DNA of 64,000 bases, taken from Saccharothrix longispora (GTDB taxonomy: Bacteria > Actinomycetota > Actinomycetes > Mycobacteriales > Pseudonocardiaceae). Both the position numbers and the translations under genes were made by a program. The notes under the pieces were generated by a model. The model ran no database searches, was not told where the DNA came from, and saw nothing but the letters and a program-made list of their open reading frames with translations. Below are positions 28,331 through 37,229 of this stretch, piece by piece. Location of the stretch: the NCBI RefSeq assembly GCF_030852425.1, contig NZ_NSDM01000010.1, forward strand, positions 1 through 64,000, in the 5' to 3' direction. Numbering within the stretch: the stretch's first letter is position 1; every line of letters starts with the position of its first letter.

Positions 28331-28453
28331 ATCCAGGCTCGGCGTGGGTGGACGGGAACGCGCAGGGCGCGCGATCACGGCCACGAGCGTCAGTCGTCTT
28401 GTCGTGTCGAGCCGGGAGACCAGTTCCGCTCCGCGTAGGCGAATTGCTCAAAG

Positions 28454-28476
28454 TTAACGCTCACATTTAGCGTTGA
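28454..28476. promoter_or_regulatory. Second operator-like inverted repeat upstream of the beta-helix gene
   Basis: TTAACGCT, 7 bases, AGCGTTGA: an inverted repeat with one mismatch sharing the TTARCGCT half-site with the palindrome at 28319. The local sequence is AT-richer than its surroundings, as expected for a promoter-operator region. The cognate repressor gene is not in the window. Confidence 0.5.
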
Positions 28477-28874
28477 CCCGTCTTGGTCGGCCGTAGTTCC
28501 ATGGGCGTGACACCCGGTCGCGTCGTCACGGGGTGGGATTCGACCCCGTCCGCCGGGCGCTGCCGCGACTGCCGTCGGACCGCGATCGTCGCGGCCACGA
28601 CGGGGGCCGGGACCGGTGCCGTTCGTCCGCCCGGGGCGGTCCCGCCCGGATCGACTCGCGGGTGTCACCCGGTTGCCACAGCGAAGTGGAGAGCCATGAG
28701 GGCTGGACCCGGCCTATCGGCAGGAGAGCGCTGCTGCGGCACCCCGAGCGCGCGTGGCGGCTCTCGCCGGCGCACCCGCCCCGTCGGAGGAGGCGCCCAT
28801 CGGCGCGCCAGGCGCGCGACGACAGCGTGCGCGACGAGCACATCCGATCGGAACCGAGCCGAAGGGGCAAGAAG

Positions 28875-31565
28875 GTGAAACCAGCCAATACCGTCGTGAG
28901 GTCGTTGGTGGCGATCGCGGTGTTCGTGTCCGCCGCGCTGCTGCCGACTTCCGGGGACGGCTTCCGGGCCTCGGCCGCCACCCAGGCGACGTACTACGTC
29001 GCCCCCGACGGCGACGACGCCGCCCCGGGGACGCTCACGGCGCCGTTCAGGACCCTGCGGCGCGCGCGTGACGTCGTTCGCACGGTGAACGCGAACATGT
29101 CCGGCGACATCCACGTGTACCTCCGGGGCGGCGACTACCCGGTGGGCAGCACCGTGGAGTTCACGCCGGGCGACTCGGGCACCAACGGCTACCGCGTCGT
29201 GTACGCCGCCTACCGGGCCGAGACGCCGGTGCTGAGCGGCGGTGTGCGGGTGACCGGGTGGACGCAGCACGGCGGCAACATCTGGAAGGCGCCGCTCGAC
29301 CGCGCCAACAAGCTGCGGGCGCTCTACGTCAACGACAAGCGCGCGTTCATGGCCGCCAAGACGGTGGACTCGCAGGGGTGCCACGGCACGTACACCGTCA
29401 ACGCCGGGCAGGCCTCCTGGGCGCGGGAATCGGGCTCGCAGTGCGACGGCGCCAAGTACGCCCCGGGCGACCTCCCCGCCATCTCCCGCAACCCGGACGA
29501 CATCGAGATCGAGACGGCGACGACCTGGACGACCGCCATCGCGGGAGTCCGCCAGGTCACCACGAGCGGTGACGGCGCCAACCGCGTGGCCCTCTTCCAC
29601 CAACCGGGCGCGGCCATCGCCCAGGGCGCGTTCAACGGCAACCACCAGGTCGGCGGGAGCCACAAGTTCATGAACGCCTACGAGTTCCTCGACTCGCCGG
29701 GCGAGTTCTACTTCGACAGGACCGGGAAGACGCTGTACTACCACAAGGGCGACTCCGAGAACATGGCGACGGCGACGGTCCACGCGCCGAACAACGTGTC
29801 CACCGTGCTCCGGATCGCCGGCACCTCGACGACCGACCACGTCCGGAACATCACGTTCTCCGGCCTCACGGTGCAGCACTCCGACTGGAACCTGTTCACC
29901 GTGGCCGGTTCCGCGTTCAAGCAGGCCCAGCAGGGCAACCTCGGCAACACCCAGTACGTGAAGGGCAACTTCCACGTCTACCACTACCGCAACGTCGACG
30001 TCGCGCCGGGCATCATCCAGGTGGAGAACGCCGACCGCATCCACCTCGAGCGCAACCGGGTCCAGCACACCGGTGCCGACGGGATCAACATGGTCAACGA
30101 CGTGCAGGACGCGCGGTTGACCGGCAACCACACCAACGACATCGCCGGGTCCGCCATCACCGTGGGCCATCCCCAGCACGTCTACATCGGCGACCACACG
30201 GCGACCAACGGCGAGAAGTACTCCGCCCGGGTCGAAGGGCTGCCCAGGAACATCGAGATCAGGAACAACCACCTCTACGACAGCGCCGTGCTGTTCAACG
30301 GGCACAGCCCCATCTCGGCGTACTTCGTCGACGGCCTCGCGGTGCAGCGCAACCGGATCGAGAAGAGCCCGTGGTCGGGCATCACGCTCGGCTGGGGGTG
30401 GTGGAACTTCGACGGATCGGCGGGCTCGATCGTCCCCGGCCGGCCGACGACCACGGCGAAGAACAACACCATCAGCCACAACCACATCGTCGACACGGTG
30501 CAGCGCCTCGGCGACACGGCGCCCATCTACACGCTGGGCAGCCAGCCGGGAACCACGATCACCGGCAACTACCTGCAAGGCGTCCCGGCCGGTCACAAGT
30601 ACGGGCTCCACCCCGACGAGGGCTCGGCCCACATCACCTTCCGCGACAACGTCCTGAGCGTGGACAAGAACGTCACGTGGCTCGTCAACTCCGACGACTT
30701 CGGGCGCAAGCACGACCTGAGCATCACGCAGACCTACGGGCCGATCGACAAGGTCTCCCAGAAGACCCTGCCGAACAGCACCATCCAGGACATCCTCGTC
30801 TACGCCGACTACGTGTGGCCGGCGGCGGCCTACGCCATCGCCGTGAACTCCGGCTTGGAGGCTTCGTACCGGGACATCGTCCCGCGGGGCAACCTCTCCC
30901 TGCCGGACCACGTCCTGCCTGCCAGTACGTTCGTCGGCTCCGGGAGTCCGTCGATCCCCGTCCGGAGCGCCGGCGACGCGACCAAGGCGGTCTGGTTGGC
31001 CCCCGCGGGCACGACCACCTTCGCCGTCGGCCCGACGATGACCAGGGCGAGCGGCACCGCGACGACCATCGACGTGCCGTCCGCGTCCGGTGACTACCGG
31101 CTCCACGTCGTGGACGCACAGGGGAACCGGTCGCCCGAGTCGAAGTCGATCGTTCGACGGCAGGGCGGCGGTCAGCAGGGCGTCACCATCGTCGGTGGTC
31201 AGTCCGGCCGGTGCGTCGACATCCCCGGCACGGCCGCGACCAACGGCAGCCAGGCGCAACTGTGGGACTGCCACGGCGGCGTCAACCAGCGCTTCACCCA
31301 CACCCCGGGCAAGCAGTTGCAGGTGTCCGGGACGAAGTGCCTGGACGCCGACAACCAGGGCACCGCGAACGGCACCGCGGTGGTGATCTGGGACTGCAAC
31401 GGGCAGACCAACCAGCAGTGGAACGTCAACGCCGACGGCACCATCACGGGAGTGCAGTCCGGGCTGTGCCTGGACGCCAACGGCGCTGCCACCGCGAACG
31501 GGACCAGGATCATCCTGTGGTCGTGCGGCGGCGGCGCCAACCAGCAGTGGAGCCTGCGCGGCTGA
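28875..31565 (+). CDS. Large secreted right-handed beta-helix protein with C-terminal ricin lectin domain
   Basis: 896 residues. Signal peptide to about residue 33; then TYYVAPDGDDAAPGTLTAPFRTL, the usual opening of right-handed parallel beta-helix carbohydrate-active proteins, and many stacked strand repeats (IHLERNRVQHTGADGINM, IEIRNNHLYDSAV, NTISHNHIVDTV). A linker domain with GDATKAVWLAPAGTTTF precedes a ricin trefoil (about 770-896). Probably a polysaccharide lyase or glycosidase of the pectate-lyase-like fold; catalytic residues not assigned. GTG 28875 is preceded by GAAGGGG; operator-like sites lie upstream. Confidence 0.87.
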   Translation: MKPANTVVRSLVAIAVFVSAALLPTSGDGFRASAATQATYYVAPDGDDAAPGTLTAPFRTLRRARDVVRTVNANMSGDIHVYLRGGDYPVGSTVEFTPGDSGTNGYRVVYAAYRAETPVLSGGVRVTGWTQHGGNIWKAPLDRANKLRALYVNDKRAFMAAKTVDSQGCHGTYTVNAGQASWARESGSQCDGAKYAPGDLPAISRNPDDIEIETATTWTTAIAGVRQVTTSGDGANRVALFHQPGAAIAQGAFNGNHQVGGSHKFMNAYEFLDSPGEFYFDRTGKTLYYHKGDSENMATATVHAPNNVSTVLRIAGTSTTDHVRNITFSGLTVQHSDWNLFTVAGSAFKQAQQGNLGNTQYVKGNFHVYHYRNVDVAPGIIQVENADRIHLERNRVQHTGADGINMVNDVQDARLTGNHTNDIAGSAITVGHPQHVYIGDHTATNGEKYSARVEGLPRNIEIRNNHLYDSAVLFNGHSPISAYFVDGLAVQRNRIEKSPWSGITLGWGWWNFDGSAGSIVPGRPTTTAKNNTISHNHIVDTVQRLGDTAPIYTLGSQPGTTITGNYLQGVPAGHKYGLHPDEGSAHITFRDNVLSVDKNVTWLVNSDDFGRKHDLSITQTYGPIDKVSQKTLPNSTIQDILVYADYVWPAAAYAIAVNSGLEASYRDIVPRGNLSLPDHVLPASTFVGSGSPSIPVRSAGDATKAVWLAPAGTTTFAVGPTMTRASGTATTIDVPSASGDYRLHVVDAQGNRSPESKSIVRRQGGGQQGVTIVGGQSGRCVDIPGTAATNGSQAQLWDCHGGVNQRFTHTPGKQLQVSGTKCLDADNQGTANGTAVVIWDCNGQTNQQWNVNADGTITGVQSGLCLDANGAATANGTRIILWSCGGGANQQWSLRG

Positions 31566-31604
31566 ACCGGCTCGCCGAGGTGGACCGGCTCGCCGAGGTG
31601 GACC

Positions 31605-31635
31605 GGCCCGTGGTCGCGACTCGCGACCACGGGCC
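31605..31635 (+). terminator. Hairpin terminator of the beta-helix gene
   Basis: GGCCCGTGGTCGC and GCGACCACGGGCC form a perfect stem with a 5-base loop, 40 bases after the stop. Just before it an 18-bp unit (CCGGCTCGCCGAGGTGGA) is duplicated in tandem at 31568-31603. Confidence 0.7.
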
Positions 31636-31756
31636 CGGGGGAGGCGGTGGTCCTGCGGTGCGGGACCCCGTCCGCACCCGTCAGGTGAACGGGACCGGCG
31701 GCGTCCCGCCACCGCAGCCCGCAAATCCGGCGACGCGGGCGGCCGTCCGCGCCAGG

Positions 31757-32512
31757 ATGGCGGGTGTGGAAGAGGTCGAAGTCGTCGTCGCCCACCGGCA
31801 GCGCGCGACGCTGCGCGTCGGCGAGGTGTTCCTGAAGGTCGACGTCGACCCGGCGCACGCCGACGTCGGGGTGCGGGCGATGGCACTGGCGCCCGTGCCG
31901 ACCCCGGCGGTCCTCTGGCACGAGCCGCCCGTGCTCGCGATCGCCGCCGTGCCCGGCACGGCGCTCGGCGTCCTCGGTGAACCGTCGGCCGCGTCCTCGG
32001 CGGCGTGGGCCGCGGTGGGCGCCGTCGTGCGGAGGCTGCACGACGCGCCGTTGCCGCCGTGGCCGGGGCGCGGGCTCGACGACGTGGCGGCGGAGCTCGA
32101 CGGCGAGTGCGCGTGGCTGTTCGCCAGCGCCGTCCTGCCCGCCGAGGTGGTCCGGCGCAACCGCGAGATCGCCGAGGCCGCGCTCCGGCCGCGGAAACCG
32201 GTGTTCATCCACGGCGACCTGCAGATAACGCACGTGTTCGTCGACGGCGACGAGGTCACCGGCGTCATCGACCGGTCCGAGGCGGCCCCCGGCGACGCCA
32301 TGTCCGACCTCGCCACCTTGACGCTCGGGCACGAGGAACGCCTGGACGACCTGCTCGCCGGCTACGGCCCCGGCGCGGACCGGGACGTGATCCGCGCCTG
32401 GTGGTCGCTGCGCAGCCTGGCGGCGTCGCGCTGGTTGATCGAGCACGGCTTCGACCCGGACGCGCCGGGGTGCGAGTTCGACGTGCTCAGGTCCCGGGTG
32501 CGGGAACCCTAG
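31757..32512 (+). CDS. Aminoglycoside-phosphotransferase-fold kinase
   Basis: 251 residues with the APH/choline-kinase-like fold: a reduced N-terminal lobe (ATLRVGEVFLKVD; the Lys is the likely ATP ligand), the catalytic loop VFIHGDLQITHVFVD (Asp of HGDL), then VIDRSEAAPG in place of the usual IDW/DFE metal-binding segment. The usual Asn of HGDLxxxN is His here. Family members phosphorylate small molecules, often antibiotics; substrate unknown. ATG 31757 follows GCCAGG. Confidence 0.8.
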   Translation: MAGVEEVEVVVAHRQRATLRVGEVFLKVDVDPAHADVGVRAMALAPVPTPAVLWHEPPVLAIAAVPGTALGVLGEPSAASSAAWAAVGAVVRRLHDAPLPPWPGRGLDDVAAELDGECAWLFASAVLPAEVVRRNREIAEAALRPRKPVFIHGDLQITHVFVDGDEVTGVIDRSEAAPGDAMSDLATLTLGHEERLDDLLAGYGPGADRDVIRAWWSLRSLAASRWLIEHGFDPDAPGCEFDVLRSRVREP

Positions 32513-32560
32513 GACCTGTGTCGGGCCGCGCCGCGGCCCGCCCCGGCTGCGCGGTGTCGG

Positions 32561-33964
32561 TCAGGCACCGGTGGGCGTGGTGCGGCGCGACAGCAGGGGC
32601 ACGGTGGCGACGGCCAGGACGATGCCGACGAGCGCCAGTCCGTAGGAGACCAGGAACGGGTCGGTACCCTGTGCCGGCAGCGGGGAGAAGCCGACCCCGA
32701 CGTACAGGGCGATGCCGCTCGCGCCGCCGAGCTGGTCGGCGCAGCGCTGCACCCCCGAGGCGACGCCCGCGTCGGCGTCGGTGACCCCGCGCAGGGCCGC
32801 GTTCTGCAGCGCCACCAGCCCGACGCCCATGCCGAAGGCGACGAGCACGGTGCCGGGGAACACCGAGACCACGAGCGGGGAGGTGTCCGGGGTCAGGGCG
32901 AGCACGCCGATGCCCAGTCCCGTGGTGGCCATGCCGAGCAGCGCGGTCCGGGTGAACCCCAGCCGCGCGATCATGCTGGGCACGACCACGGTGGCCACGA
33001 CGAGCGTCACCGCCAGTGGCAGGAACGCCGCGCCCGCCGCGATGGGCGTCAGGCCGCGCTCCTCCTGGAGGTGCAGCGTCATCAGGAAGAACGTCGTGGA
33101 CAGCGCCGCGCTGAACAGCGCCGTCGCCCCGTTGGCCAGGACGCGCTCGCGGTGGCGGAGGAACGGCAGCGGCACCAGTGGGTGCGCGGTCCTCCGCTCG
33201 ACCACCGGGAACGCGGCGACGCACAGCAGCCCGGCCACCACCACCACGCCGGCGAGCGCCGGGTCGGGGTCCTCGTCGCCGAACCGGATGACCCCGAAGA
33301 TGAGCAGCAGCGGAGCGGCGACGAGCAGCGCCGCGCCGGGCAGGTCGACCGGCGCGCGGGACGGCGCGCCGTCCCGCGGGAGCAGCAGCAGGCACGCGCC
33401 GACCACCACGGCGACCAGGGGCGGGTTGACCAGGAAGATCCACCGCCAGTGCAGCAGCTCGGTGATCAGCCCGGACACCAGGAACCCGAGCACCAGGCCG
33501 GAACTGGCCACCGCCGCCCACACGCCCAGCGCCCGGGACCTGTCCCGCGCCCCGGGGAACAGCAGGGCGAGGAGCGACATGGCGGCGGGCAGGGCGAGCG
33601 CCTCGCCGGCCCCCTGCCCGAACCTGGCGAGCACCAGCAGCGGCAGCGACGGGGCGACACCGGCGCCCAGCGAGGCCACGCCGAACAGCACCGCGCCGAC
33701 CAACAGCGTCCTGCGCCTGCCGAACAGGTCGGCGATCCGCCCGCCCGCCATGAGCAGACCGCCGCCGACGACGGTGTAGCCGGTGACCACCCAGGTGAGG
33801 TGGCGCGCGTCGACGCCGAGATCACCGCCGATGGCGGGCAGGGCGATGTTCACCACGGTCACGTCGACCGCGATGAGGAACTGCAACAACGCGAGGAAGA
33901 CCAGGACCAGCCGACGCGACCGGCCGATTTCGGGCGCGCGCCCACGGCGAATGGGGGAAGACAT
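32561..33964 (-). CDS. MFS drug exporter, DHA2 (EmrB/QacA-like) family
   Basis: 467 residues with many predicted helices. Motif DVTVVNIALPAI in helix 1, GRIADLFGRRRTLL (motif A) in the 2-3 loop and a proline-rich helix 5 (VLGFLVSGLITELLHWRWIFLVN, with the WRWIF of DHA2 exporters). Start ATG 33964. Single gene with 284 bases upstream. Likely proton-driven efflux of a toxic organic compound; no regulator adjoins it. Confidence 0.9.
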   Translation of the reverse strand: MSSPIRRGRAPEIGRSRRLVLVFLALLQFLIAVDVTVVNIALPAIGGDLGVDARHLTWVVTGYTVVGGGLLMAGGRIADLFGRRRTLLVGAVLFGVASLGAGVAPSLPLLVLARFGQGAGEALALPAAMSLLALLFPGARDRSRALGVWAAVASSGLVLGFLVSGLITELLHWRWIFLVNPPLVAVVVGACLLLLPRDGAPSRAPVDLPGAALLVAAPLLLIFGVIRFGDEDPDPALAGVVVVAGLLCVAAFPVVERRTAHPLVPLPFLRHRERVLANGATALFSAALSTTFFLMTLHLQEERGLTPIAAGAAFLPLAVTLVVATVVVPSMIARLGFTRTALLGMATTGLGIGVLALTPDTSPLVVSVFPGTVLVAFGMGVGLVALQNAALRGVTDADAGVASGVQRCADQLGGASGIALYVGVGFSPLPAQGTDPFLVSYGLALVGIVLAVATVPLLSRRTTPTGA

Positions 33965-34248
33965 GGGGAAGTGACTCCGGATCTCGGGAACGCGCGGACA
34001 CCGCGCGGAGGGGGAATCGCCGCGAAGGCGGCGCGAACCTGCGCCGATCCACCACGGCGCGGGTCACTCACACCCGAGTTCTCAGATACCACTCACCGAA
34101 CCACCATAGCGCCGCCGCCCGACGGCAGGCCACCGGACGCGCCTGTCCCGACCGCGTCGATCGGGTCGTTCCTCCGGAACGGTGTGGGGCGATCGCGTGA
34201 TTCCGGCGGACCGGGATCGACGGGAACCGCGAGCGGCTCCCGGGCGGG

Positions 34249-35031
34249 TCACCACACGCCGGTGGTGGTGAGCAGGAGCGCTGTCGCGGGGAGGAAGTTG
34301 TTGACCTGGTGGGCCACCACGCAGGCGAGCAGGTTCCCGGTGAACACCCGCGCCAGGCCGATGGGGGTGGACAGCAGGAGCAGCAGGGGAGTGCGCAGCA
34401 GTTCCAGGTGGGCGACGGCGAAGAGCGCGGTGGTGGCGGTGAAGATGAGCCAGCGGTTCCAGCGCCAGTGCTCCAGCGCCCTCCAGAGCACGCCGCGGAA
34501 GAGGACCTCCTCGGCCAGTGGGGCGAGGAGCCACAGGGCTGCGAACGCGACGAGGGCGGTGCCGGGGGAGAGCAGTCTGTCGGTGAACTCCTCTCCCACG
34601 GCGGAGGAGGTCCGCTCGTCGCCGGTCCAGGCGGTCCACAGCGCTGCGGCGGGTAGCGCGAGGAGCAGGCCGCCGAATCCCAGCGCGACCCCCTTCTTGA
34701 CGGCCTTGGGGTCCCACCGCAGCGACAGTTCGCGGCGCATGCGCCCGGCCCTCGGGCCGGTGCCCACCAGCGCGGTGCCGGCGATCGCGGTCAGCGCCGC
34801 CACGGACAGGGGCACGATCAGCAGGGCCAGCAGCGGCAGCGTCGGCAAGGGGCCGTCGAGCACGTCGGGGTCGGTGAACGCGAACGGGGCGAGCACCAGG
34901 GCGGCGACCAGCAGCAGCACCACCGAGGCCACGACGAAGACGGCTATCATCGCCCACCCGGCGCGTGATCCGCGGGCGGGCGACGGTGCTCCCACCGGGC
35001 GGCGGCGCGTCCGGTCGGGCGACTCGGACAT
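34249..35031 (-). CDS. CPBP-family intramembrane metalloprotease
   Basis: 260 residues, about seven hydrophobic helices. The CPBP (Abi) signature is present: LAEEVLFRGVLW (EExxxR), then FAVAHLE and VVAHQVNN, giving the Glu/His metal site. Bacterial members process or protect against peptides, or cleave membrane substrates. ATG 35031 is taken since it opens the conserved part; no strong ribosome site is visible, and an upstream in-frame region looks non-coding. Confidence 0.85.
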   Translation of the reverse strand: MSESPDRTRRRPVGAPSPARGSRAGWAMIAVFVVASVVLLLVAALVLAPFAFTDPDVLDGPLPTLPLLALLIVPLSVAALTAIAGTALVGTGPRAGRMRRELSLRWDPKAVKKGVALGFGGLLLALPAAALWTAWTGDERTSSAVGEEFTDRLLSPGTALVAFAALWLLAPLAEEVLFRGVLWRALEHWRWNRWLIFTATTALFAVAHLELLRTPLLLLLSTPIGLARVFTGNLLACVVAHQVNNFLPATALLLTTTGVW

Positions 35032-35304
35032 GAAAGTATTTCGGGTTTGATCGGCCAAGGCGTCACCTCGGGATGCCGGTCCAACTCTGGTGAACGGGCC
35101 TTCACGCCCGCGATGTCGGAGAGTGTCCCCCTCCCGGGTACCCGCCGGCGCTTCGCCTGAACTGGGGCGAACAGGTCTTCCGCCCGTCGGCGACGGGCTC
35201 GGCGCAACGGCCCCCTCCCGGCGGGCGGCGTCGGGGAGGGGGCAGGTCGGTCGTCCGGGTTCCGCCGGACGTCCCACGCTGGTCGGCGCGGACGACCCGA
35301 CCGC

Positions 35305-36006
35305 CTACCGCGCGGCGACCTCGCCCGTCCCGGAGCACCTGGCGGTGAGGACGACCGTCGCGGCGACGAGCTGCCAGGCGGTGATCGCGTAGACGGAGCC
35401 CCGCTCCCAGGCGCCGTCGTCGAACAGCACGGCCGCCCCGGTGACGGTGTCGACCCCCAGCCCCAGCAGTGAAATGAGGCCGATGGCGCCCAACGCGAAG
35501 CCGGCGACGCGGGCGAAGCGGGCCGTGGGGTGCCGGCGGAGCAGGAGGGCCGCGGCGACGGTCGCCAGGTTGCCGCCGAGGATCGCCATCACCGCGCCGG
35601 TGGGGTGGAGCGCCGCGACGACCCCCTCCACCTGGCGACCGCTGTGGAAGGTGGCGACCAGGGCGTTGCCGACCGCGTGCGCGACCGCCAGTGCGAGAAA
35701 GGCCGGACGGCCCCGGCCACCGGGCAGCGCCCGGGCGGCGAAGACCGCACCGAGCAGGAAGAACACGCCCTGGTGCAGGAAGCCGAGGTTCATGACCTCC
35801 GCCAGGGGCGAGTCGGGCAGGTGCGTGTCGAGGGGGTCCTGCCGCACGGCGCCGAGGTCGCTGATGTAGTCGTGCGCGTAGCTGTAACCCGGGAAGGCGG
35901 ACGCCGCGACGGCCTCCGAGAGCAGGTACCAGGCGGCTCCCGACGCCCACAGCACCGCCGCGGTGATCAGCGGTTCCCGTCGCGGTTCACCCGGTCGCGT
36001 CATCAT
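35305..36006 (-). CDS. DUF998-family integral membrane protein
   Basis: 233 residues with six predicted helices. The family hallmark FPGYSYAHDYISDLG follows helix 1, and a His-containing FHSGRQVEG sits after helix 3. DUF998 proteins are widespread in actinomycetes without a proven function. The start is one of two adjacent ATGs (36006/36003) behind GAGGAG. Confidence 0.82.
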   Translation of the reverse strand: MMTRPGEPRREPLITAAVLWASGAAWYLLSEAVAASAFPGYSYAHDYISDLGAVRQDPLDTHLPDSPLAEVMNLGFLHQGVFFLLGAVFAARALPGGRGRPAFLALAVAHAVGNALVATFHSGRQVEGVVAALHPTGAVMAILGGNLATVAAALLLRRHPTARFARVAGFALGAIGLISLLGLGVDTVTGAAVLFDDGAWERGSVYAITAWQLVAATVVLTARCSGTGEVAAR

Positions 36007-36096
36007 CGCTCCTCAACCGCACCGGTCACCCCGGCGGTGACGTGGGGATTCTGCCCGGTGTCGGCGGTGTCGGCCGCGCCCGGCGGAACAGGGGTG

Positions 36097-36506
36097 TCAG
36101 CCCGCGCGCTCCCGGTGCGGGTCTCTCCGGTGCTCGGCGGTGTCGGACGGTGCGCGCACCGGGAGCACGGTGGCCTGCCGGAGCACCGCGATCGCGTGGT
36201 CCGGATCGGGGTGCACGGGGATCGCGGAGTCCACGCCGGTGAGGTGGAGCGTGGACAGCGCGGTGTCGTCGCCGGCGATCAGGGCGAACCGGACGCCGCG
36301 GCGTCCGGCGTTGTGGGCCACGTCCAGCAGGTGCACGCCCGCGGCCGCCATGGAGGTCACGCCGGTCAGGTCCGCCACGAGGGCCGATTCCGCGTTGTCG
36401 AGCCAGAGCAGGAGTTCCGACCACACCAGGTCCCTGGTGCCAGGCCGATTTCCCCGGTGACCCGGACGACCTGGATGTCACCGACCGCTACCGACTCCAC
36501 TGACAC
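36097..36506 (-). pseudogene. STAS-domain protein with an internal frameshift
   Basis: The C-terminal part (WSELLLWLDNAESALVADLTGVTSMAAAGVHLLDVAHNAGRR) is a good STAS/anti-sigma-factor-antagonist domain with the serine region of such proteins. The expected N-terminal strands (VAVGDIQVVRVTGEIGLA) are present just upstream but in a different frame; the join is near 36440-36450. Either a one-base indel has inactivated the gene or the assembly is wrong. If intact it would be a SpoIIAA-like regulator. Confidence 0.6.
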
Positions 36507-36572
36507 CACTGGTGAACATCCCCGTCTTCACCCTGGCGGGTGATATCGGGTGCCTACCCATTTCGATGTCGT

Positions 36573-36968
36573 TCACACACCGCTGTGAGGCTTGCAGGTT
36601 GTCACCGATCCCGGTGTGGCCGCCGAAGGTCGCGGCGGACGCCGCCGCGCCCCGGGCGACGTGGCCGACCCCGTCCTGCCCGGCTTTCGGGTCCAGCCGT
36701 TCCAGTGCTCGCGCGCGAATTCGCCGCGTTCCGATGCCCTGAGGGGGTGGTCGGAGGAGATCAGGGTGGTCTTCGGGCCGATCAGGACGCCGTCGCCCGG
36801 GTGGATGCCGCCCCGTGGTCGGTGCAGGAGGGCGGGTGGACGGTGACGGGGTCCGGCACCTGCTTGCCGACGATCCCGGGCAGCAGGCCGCGCGGCCGGC
36901 CTTGTCTCGAAGGGCAGGGCGTTCAGCCGTGACGCGAGCGTGGTCACGTACTCGATTCGCGCGGCCAC
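36573..36968 (-). pseudogene. Degraded maltose/galactoside O-acetyltransferase-like gene
   Basis: Pieces of a hexapeptide-repeat acetyltransferase are spread over frames: TLASRLNALPFE, then VGKQVPDPVTVHPP in a second frame, then IHPGDGVLIGPKTTLISSDHPLRASER back in the first, ending without the C-terminal beta-helix. The GDGVLIGPxxxLxSxxHPL core is diagnostic for the MAT/GAT group. At least two frameshifts; not functional. Confidence 0.6.
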
Positions 36969-37152
36969 CTCGACGAATTCCGCTGTCGTCCACGCGACCG
37001 GTGCACACCGGATCGAACAGCGGCCATGGCGGTCAGCGGCAACGAGTGGTCGTGCCGACCCTCGAACCGACTACCCGCGCTCGTGGGAACAAGACAAGAG
37101 AAAGGCAAAGGTGTTCGACGCCTCTTGCCATTTTCAACATATAGCGCACGGG

Positions 37153-37171
37153 GGGTCTTGCCGCAAGACGC
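37153..37171 (+). promoter_or_regulatory. Rifamycin-associated-element-like inverted repeat upstream of rph
   Basis: The inverted repeat GTCTTGC-C-GCAAGAC (37155-37169) sits about 60 bases before the rph start. Its core TTGC-N-GCAA matches the 19-bp rifamycin-associated element known upstream of rifampicin-inactivating genes in actinomycetes. A CATATA -10-like hexamer (37138-37143) lies just upstream, as expected if the element affects promoter use. Confidence 0.65.
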
Positions 37172-37229
37172 GGGGTGGGCCGCAGAATCTGCCACCGACG
37201 CCCGACGGGCGAAGGGGAAGGTGGATGGG

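Noticed and set aside
32561-35031. Antisense open frames on the plus strand
   Set aside because: Gln/Arg/His-rich shadows of MFS and CPBP genes.
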